From: Phenylobacterium sp.
GTDB lineage: Bacteria > Pseudomonadota > Alphaproteobacteria > Caulobacterales > Caulobacteraceae
NCBI RefSeq assembly: GCF_030697305.1
Contig: NZ_JAUYQL010000006.1
Span: 1-38,554 of the forward strand
DNA: 38,554 bases
Direction: 5' to 3'
Shown piece by piece: positions 34,945 to 38,554 of the stretch (position 1 is its first letter; every line of letters begins with the position of its first letter). A program made the position numbers and the translations under genes. The notes below the pieces were generated by a model, which did no database searches, was not told where the DNA came from, and saw only the letters and a list, made by a program, of their open reading frames with translations.

Positions 34945-35949
34945 CTACAGGTCTGGATTGACTGCGCGGCGCTGTGCGGCTTTGGCGCGGATGTCGTCGA
35001 AGGCCTTCTGCGCCGTGGCCACTCGGCCGGCGTCCCCGCTGCGCTTGGCGTCGGCCAGCGCCTCGCCCGCCTCCATCTCGCGGATCGGGTCTAGGTAGCT
35101 GTCGTCGGCGGCGCGGAAGCCGCCGTAGGCGAGGCCCTTCAGCACCTCGCGCTGCTTGTCGGCCACCGGTCCGTCACCGGTCCCGTAGGTCAGGAAAAAC
35201 TGCCGCAGCTTCTCGCGGATCGCCGGGTCCAGGTCCTTGCGCGCCAGGATCGAGGATTCAGGCAAAGGCGGCGAGCGCCAGATGGTCTCGATCTTGTTGG
35301 CGATCGCCGGGTTCTCCCGCGCCGCGAACACCAGGCCGACGCTGTTGTTCGTGGCGACGTCCAGCACGCCGTTGGCCACGGAGAACACGTTCGCCTGGTG
35401 GCTCGCAGAGCGTACCGACTTGAAGCAAGCCGCGACGTCGATGCCTCGCGGCGTAAACAGGTAGGTCTTGGGCGCCAGCGTGCCCGAGGTCGACTTCGCG
35501 TCTCCCAGACCGAAGGTCAGCGTCTTGTCGCACTTCAGGACGCGATCGAGGGTGATGCCGCTACCCTTCTTCACGATCAGCACGGATTCGTAGGAATCCA
35601 CGCCGCCGGAATCGACCACCCGACCCAGCACCTGGGCGTCGGCCCGGCGCACCGCCTCCAGCGCCGGCAGCGCCGAGAACCAGCCCACCTGGACCTGGTT
35701 GAAGCGCATCGCCTCGATCAACGAGGTGTAGTTGGTGGCGAAGAACGGCTTCACCTTGATGCCGATGCTGGCGGACATGTCGTCGATCAGCGGCTGCCAC
35801 AGCGGCTGCATCGACGACTGGTTCTCCGCCGACAGGATCGAGAAGGTCAGCTCTTTCGGCGTCTCGCCCTTGGTCTCGGACGGTTTTGGCGAACAGCCCG
35901 CCAGGGCCAGCAGAGCCAGGGCCAGGACGGCCGTCAGGCGCAGGTTCAT
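34945..35949 (-). CDS. phnD: Phosphonate-type ABC transporter binding protein PhnD
   Basis: 334-aa binding lipoprotein. The N-terminus has a lipobox LALAGC with C19, so it is probably lipid-anchored and faces the periplasm. Family stretches are LTFSILSAENQSSMQPLWQP, FFATNYTSLIEAMRFNQVQV and SYESVLIVKKGSG, and LTFGLGDAKSTSGTLAPKTY (the anion-binding STSG loop). It delivers phosphonate, phosphite or phosphate to PhnE. It overlaps phnC by 4 nt (ATGA). Confidence 0.94.
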   Translation of the reverse strand: MNLRLTAVLALALLALAGCSPKPSETKGETPKELTFSILSAENQSSMQPLWQPLIDDMSASIGIKVKPFFATNYTSLIEAMRFNQVQVGWFSALPALEAVRRADAQVLGRVVDSGGVDSYESVLIVKKGSGITLDRVLKCDKTLTFGLGDAKSTSGTLAPKTYLFTPRGIDVAACFKSVRSASHQANVFSVANGVLDVATNNSVGLVFAARENPAIANKIETIWRSPPLPESSILARKDLDPAIREKLRQFFLTYGTGDGPVADKQREVLKGLAYGGFRAADDSYLDPIREMEAGEALADAKRSGDAGRVATAQKAFDDIRAKAAQRRAVNPDL

Positions 35950-36740
35950 TGCGGCGCTCCTTCCCAGAAGACGTCTTCGAATTCCGGACCGTAGATGTCG
36001 ACCAGCCGGTCGCGGTCGAGGCCGCTCGGCGGACCGTCATAGACCACCAGACCCGCCTTCAGCGCCACCACTCGGCGGCAGTACCGCAGCGCGTAATCCA
36101 CCTGGTGCAGGGTGACCACGACCGTCAGGCCGTCGTCGCGGTTCAGTTCGCTCAAGGTCTCCATCACCCGACGCGCCGAGACCGGATCCAGCGAGGCCAC
36201 GGGCTCGTCCGCCAGGACCACCTCGGCGCGCTGCACCAGGGCGCGGGCGATCGCCGCACGCTGCTGCTGGCCGCCGGAGAGCGTGCCGGCCCGCTGGGCG
36301 GCGTAGTCGGCGACGCCCACCCGGGCCAACGCGGCCATCGCCTGGGCGCGGGTGTCCGCCGGCCAAAGGCCCAGCACGCCGCGCCAGCCGGGCAGCCGCC
36401 CCAGCGCGCCCAGCACCACGTTGGTGAACAGGGTCAGACGGCCGACCAGGTTGAACTGCTGGAAGATGAAGCCGATGCGGGCGCGCACCTGGCGGACCTT
36501 GTCGCTGATCTTGCCGCGGGCCTGGACGGTCTCGCCGAACGCCTCGATGACGCCCTCGCCGGGATCGATGGCCTGAAGCCCGCTGATCGAGCGCAGCAGG
36601 GTCGACTTGCCGGAGCCCGACGGGCCGATCAGGGCGATCATTTCCCCGCGGGCGACCTGCAACGACACCCCGGCCAGCGCACGGCGCTCGCCGAAGCTTT
36701 TCGACACATTGCGCACGGACAAGACCGCAGCGTCGGCCAT
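35946..36740 (-). CDS. phnC: Phosphonate-type ABC transporter ATP-binding protein PhnC
   Basis: 264-aa ABC ATPase that powers PhnDE uptake. Walker A is GPSGSGKST (near residue 39), the Q-loop FQQFNLVGRLTLFTN, the ABC signature LSGGQQQRAAIARAL, Walker B VVLADEPVASLDP and the switch His in LHQVDYALRYC. PhnC-type features include the long loop after FNLVGRLTLFTNVVLG. ATG 36740 is chosen because GGAG sits 10 nt before it; ATG 36749 would put the site too close. It is the first gene of the minus-strand phosphate unit and diverges from the ornithine decarboxylase gene. Confidence 0.95.
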   Translation of the reverse strand: MADAAVLSVRNVSKSFGERRALAGVSLQVARGEMIALIGPSGSGKSTLLRSISGLQAIDPGEGVIEAFGETVQARGKISDKVRQVRARIGFIFQQFNLVGRLTLFTNVVLGALGRLPGWRGVLGLWPADTRAQAMAALARVGVADYAAQRAGTLSGGQQQRAAIARALVQRAEVVLADEPVASLDPVSARRVMETLSELNRDDGLTVVVTLHQVDYALRYCRRVVALKAGLVVYDGPPSGLDRDRLVDIYGPEFEDVFWEGAPQ

Positions 36741-36969
36741 CCCGGCCATGCTCCCCCGAAGACCGCGCCGAAGACGCTCCGCTGCTTCATGGCATGCGCT
36801 TCGCCGATCGGTCTACCGTCGCGACAACCGCCTGCGCACGCTTGCATGCGCAGAACTCTTTACATCCGGGTCCGATGCCCCTATTTCGCACCGTTCCGGC
36901 GGACCCGATGTCCTGAAAAGCGCTGCTAACGCCGGATTGGGTTCAACTATCCATTGGGGGCTACGTGCA
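36741..36969. other. Intergenic control region between phnC and the decarboxylase
   Basis: A 229-nt non-coding stretch between divergent genes. It holds an inverted repeat (36832-36838 with 36847-36853, 7 bp) and two copies of GCATGCGC (36792-36799 and 36844-36851). Base composition is less GC-rich near 36853-36960. Both promoters should lie here, but I see no clear PHO box or sigma-factor match. Confidence 0.4.
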
Positions 36970-38223
36970 TTGCACACGTATCATACGCCCCTGGACCTGG
37001 TCCGTGAGCGATCCCCGGAACGTCCTGTCGCCATCGCGCGACCGGATGCGGTGGCCGTAGCGGCGAACTGGTTCCAGGCGAATTTCAAAGGCGACGTCTT
37101 CTACGCTGTGAAAGCGAACCCTTCGCCATGGGTCATCGAGACCCTGGCCGCGAATGGGGTGAGGTCGTTCGACGTGGCTTCGGTCCCCGAGATCGAGCTG
37201 GTGGCCCAATATGCGCCCGGTTCGCGCATGGCGTTCATGCACCCGGTGAAGAGCCGGCGCGCGATCGCGGCCGCCTACTTCGACCACGGCGTGCGCACCT
37301 TCTCGCTCGACACCCATGAGGAGCTGGCGAAGATCCTCGAGGCGACGGACGGCGCCAAGGACCTCAACCTGATCGTGCGCCTGGCGGTGGCCGCTGACGG
37401 CGCGGCCTATTCCCTGTCCGGCAAGTTCGGCGTCGAGGCCCACGAGGCTCCGGCCCTGCTGCTGGCCACGCGCCGCGCCACCCAGGACCTGATGGGCGTC
37501 TCTTTCCACGTGGGCAGCCAGTGCATGCGTCCGACCGCCTATCAGGCGGCGATGAGCCAGGCCTCGCGCGCGCTGGTCCGCGCTGGCGTGTTCGCCGATG
37601 TGGTCGACGTGGGCGGCGGATTTCCGTCCGTCTATCCGGGCATGACGCCGCCAGCGCTGGCCGAATACATCGACTCCATCGACCGCGGCTTCGCTGAGAT
37701 GATGGTCCATGAGACCACCGAGCTCTGGTGCGAGCCCGGCCGCGCGCTGGTCGCCGAAGCGTCCTCGATCCTCACCAAGGTCGAGCTGCGCAAGGGCGAC
37801 GCCCTGTATCTGAACGACGGCTCCTACGGCAGCCTGTTCGACGCGGCGCACACCAAGTGGCCGTTCCCGGTCAAGCTGTTCCGCGGCGAAGCCGGCGAGG
37901 CGGTCGAGGTCGACGGCGCGCTGAAGCCCTACCGCTTTTACGGGCCGACCTGCGACTCGCTGGACCACATGCCGGGACCATTCTGGCTGCCCGAGGACAT
38001 CGGCGAAGGCGACTACGTCGAGATCGGTATGCTGGGCGCCTATGGCGTGGCGATGAACACCCGCTTCAACGGGTTCGGCGACGCCGAGACCATCGAGGTC
38101 AACGACGCCCCCATGGCCTCCATGTTCGGCCTGGCCAAGCGCTCGATCTCGGTGCCGAAGACGGAAAACCACAACGTCGTGAAGCTGTCACGGGCGCGCG
38201 GGAAGAAGCGTCGGCGGAAATAA
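36970..38223 (+). CDS. Type III (alanine-racemase-fold) ornithine decarboxylase
   Basis: 417-aa PLP enzyme that makes putrescine from ornithine. The PLP Lys is K48 in VFYAVKANPSPWV. The HVGSQC motif, VDVGGGFPSVYPG (phosphate loop), CEPGRALVAEA and GPTCDSLDHMPG (active-site Cys and Asp) are type III ODC/lysine-ornithine features. The start is probably TTG at 36970 (MHTYHTPLDLV), because homologues begin there and no in-frame ATG exists; the open frame upstream runs antisense to phnC. The next gene is deoxyhypusine-synthase-like, a common pair in Caulobacter relatives and probably a polyamine operon. Confidence 0.92.
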   Translation: MHTYHTPLDLVRERSPERPVAIARPDAVAVAANWFQANFKGDVFYAVKANPSPWVIETLAANGVRSFDVASVPEIELVAQYAPGSRMAFMHPVKSRRAIAAAYFDHGVRTFSLDTHEELAKILEATDGAKDLNLIVRLAVAADGAAYSLSGKFGVEAHEAPALLLATRRATQDLMGVSFHVGSQCMRPTAYQAAMSQASRALVRAGVFADVVDVGGGFPSVYPGMTPPALAEYIDSIDRGFAEMMVHETTELWCEPGRALVAEASSILTKVELRKGDALYLNDGSYGSLFDAAHTKWPFPVKLFRGEAGEAVEVDGALKPYRFYGPTCDSLDHMPGPFWLPEDIGEGDYVEIGMLGAYGVAMNTRFNGFGDAETIEVNDAPMASMFGLAKRSISVPKTENHNVVKLSRARGKKRRRK

Positions 38224-38246
38224 CCGCCCGCTCAGTTGTTGATGGT

Positions 38247-38280
38247 CCAGCCGGTCGCTCCGTCCCGGCTGGGCTCCTTT
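38247..38280 (+). terminator. Hairpin with T run after the decarboxylase
   Basis: Perfect 8-bp stem (38247-38254 with 38265-38272) with a 10-nt loop, followed by a T stretch at 38278-38281. It lies 24 nt after the stop and 39 nt before the next start. It may be an intrinsic terminator or attenuator that lowers expression of the next gene. Confidence 0.6.
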
Positions 38281-38318
38281 TCCACGGACGGGCGCTCAAA
38301 CTCCTGAGGATCAAGAGA

Positions 38319-38554
38319 ATGAACGCTGACGTTCAAAACACGAACCGCAAGGCCGAGCTGCTCTCGACCACCGTCGAGCACGTGAGCATCGACCAGTACG
38401 ACGCCCGTCCGATCATCGACTCGATGCGGCAGATGAGCTTCACCAGCCGCGACACCGCACGCGCCGCCGACATCCTGACCATGGCCCTGGAAGACAAGGC
38501 CTGCTCCACCTGGCTCACCCTGGCGGGCTCCACCAGCGCCGGCGGCTGCATGCA
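38319..38554 (+). CDS. Deoxyhypusine-synthase-family protein (homospermidine-synthase-like), 5' part
   Basis: First 78 codons of a protein cut by the window edge. It starts MNADVQNTNRKAELLSTTVE with AAGAG upstream. SFTSRDTARAADILTMAL and DKACSTWLTLAGSTSAGG are typical of the deoxyhypusine synthase fold. Bacterial members do not modify eIF5A; some make homospermidine-type polyamines, which fits the ornithine decarboxylase before it. The active-site Lys lies beyond the window. Confidence 0.85.
   Translation, partial: MNADVQNTNRKAELLSTTVEHVSIDQYDARPIIDSMRQMSFTSRDTARAADILTMALEDKACSTWLTLAGSTSAGGCM

Noticed and set aside
36607..36969. Upstream extension of the ornithine decarboxylase frame
   Set aside because: It overlaps phnC in antisense and its sequence is unlike any family; homologues start near MHTYH.

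Overview
The window is high-GC chromosomal DNA of an alphaproteobacterium, most likely a Caulobacteraceae (Caulobacter/Phenylobacterium type). This is inferred from codon use, the GTTC-N7-GTTC LexA box, the imuA-imuB-dnaE2 cassette, the ornithine decarboxylase / deoxyhypusine-synthase-like pair, and a palindromic repeat encoding a DPRDKPEDD-type peptide. I saw no tRNA, rRNA, CRISPR array, transposase or prophage. Nearly all of the window is coding.

Region 1 (1-20.9 kb) is rich in genome maintenance. After the 3' end of serA comes a minus-strand SOS mutagenesis operon (imuA, imuB, a VOC-fold gene, dnaE2) with a LexA box at its head. Ku is transcribed divergently from it. Small accessory genes, an AraC regulator and a methyltransferase follow. 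Next is an alkylation-response block: ada and a stand-alone ogt on the minus strand, a RarD-type permease and an AlkD-type glycosylase on the plus strand. A 25-bp element of Ada-site type (AAT-N6-GCAA) precedes ada, ogt and the rarD unit at almost the same distance from each start. Two VOC-fold genes, a DHFR/RibD-like reductase, a secreted alpha/beta hydrolase and a duplicated TonB-C-like protein fill the stretch before ligD, the partner of Ku in end joining.

Region 2 (20.9-28.4 kb) is central metabolism and envelope. otsB-otsA (trehalose) diverges from zwf; both branches use glucose-6-phosphate. Small proteins, an HPP-CBS membrane protein, and ccmC-ccmD-ccmG (cytochrome c maturation, with no ccmAB here) follow.

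Region 3 (28.4-36.8 kb) looks like a phosphate-limitation locus. A TetR regulator is divergent from a PlcP-type metallophosphoesterase, which is followed by a GT4 glycosyltransferase. That pairing is known for replacing phospholipids with glycolipids under phosphate starvation. Facing it are phnC-phnD-phnE, an OprP-type porin and a PstS-type binding protein. The glycosyltransferase is fused in frame to a TetR-type DNA-binding domain, which is unusual.

Region 4 (36.9 kb to the end) begins a polyamine operon: a type III ornithine decarboxylase with a probable TTG start, then a truncated deoxyhypusine-synthase-family gene.

Most notable: the three-element Ada regulon including a permease; a perfect 31-bp inverted repeat inserted in frame in imuB; a VOC gene inside the SOS operon; the plcP-agt-like locus with its TetR-glycosyltransferase fusion beside phosphate uptake genes.
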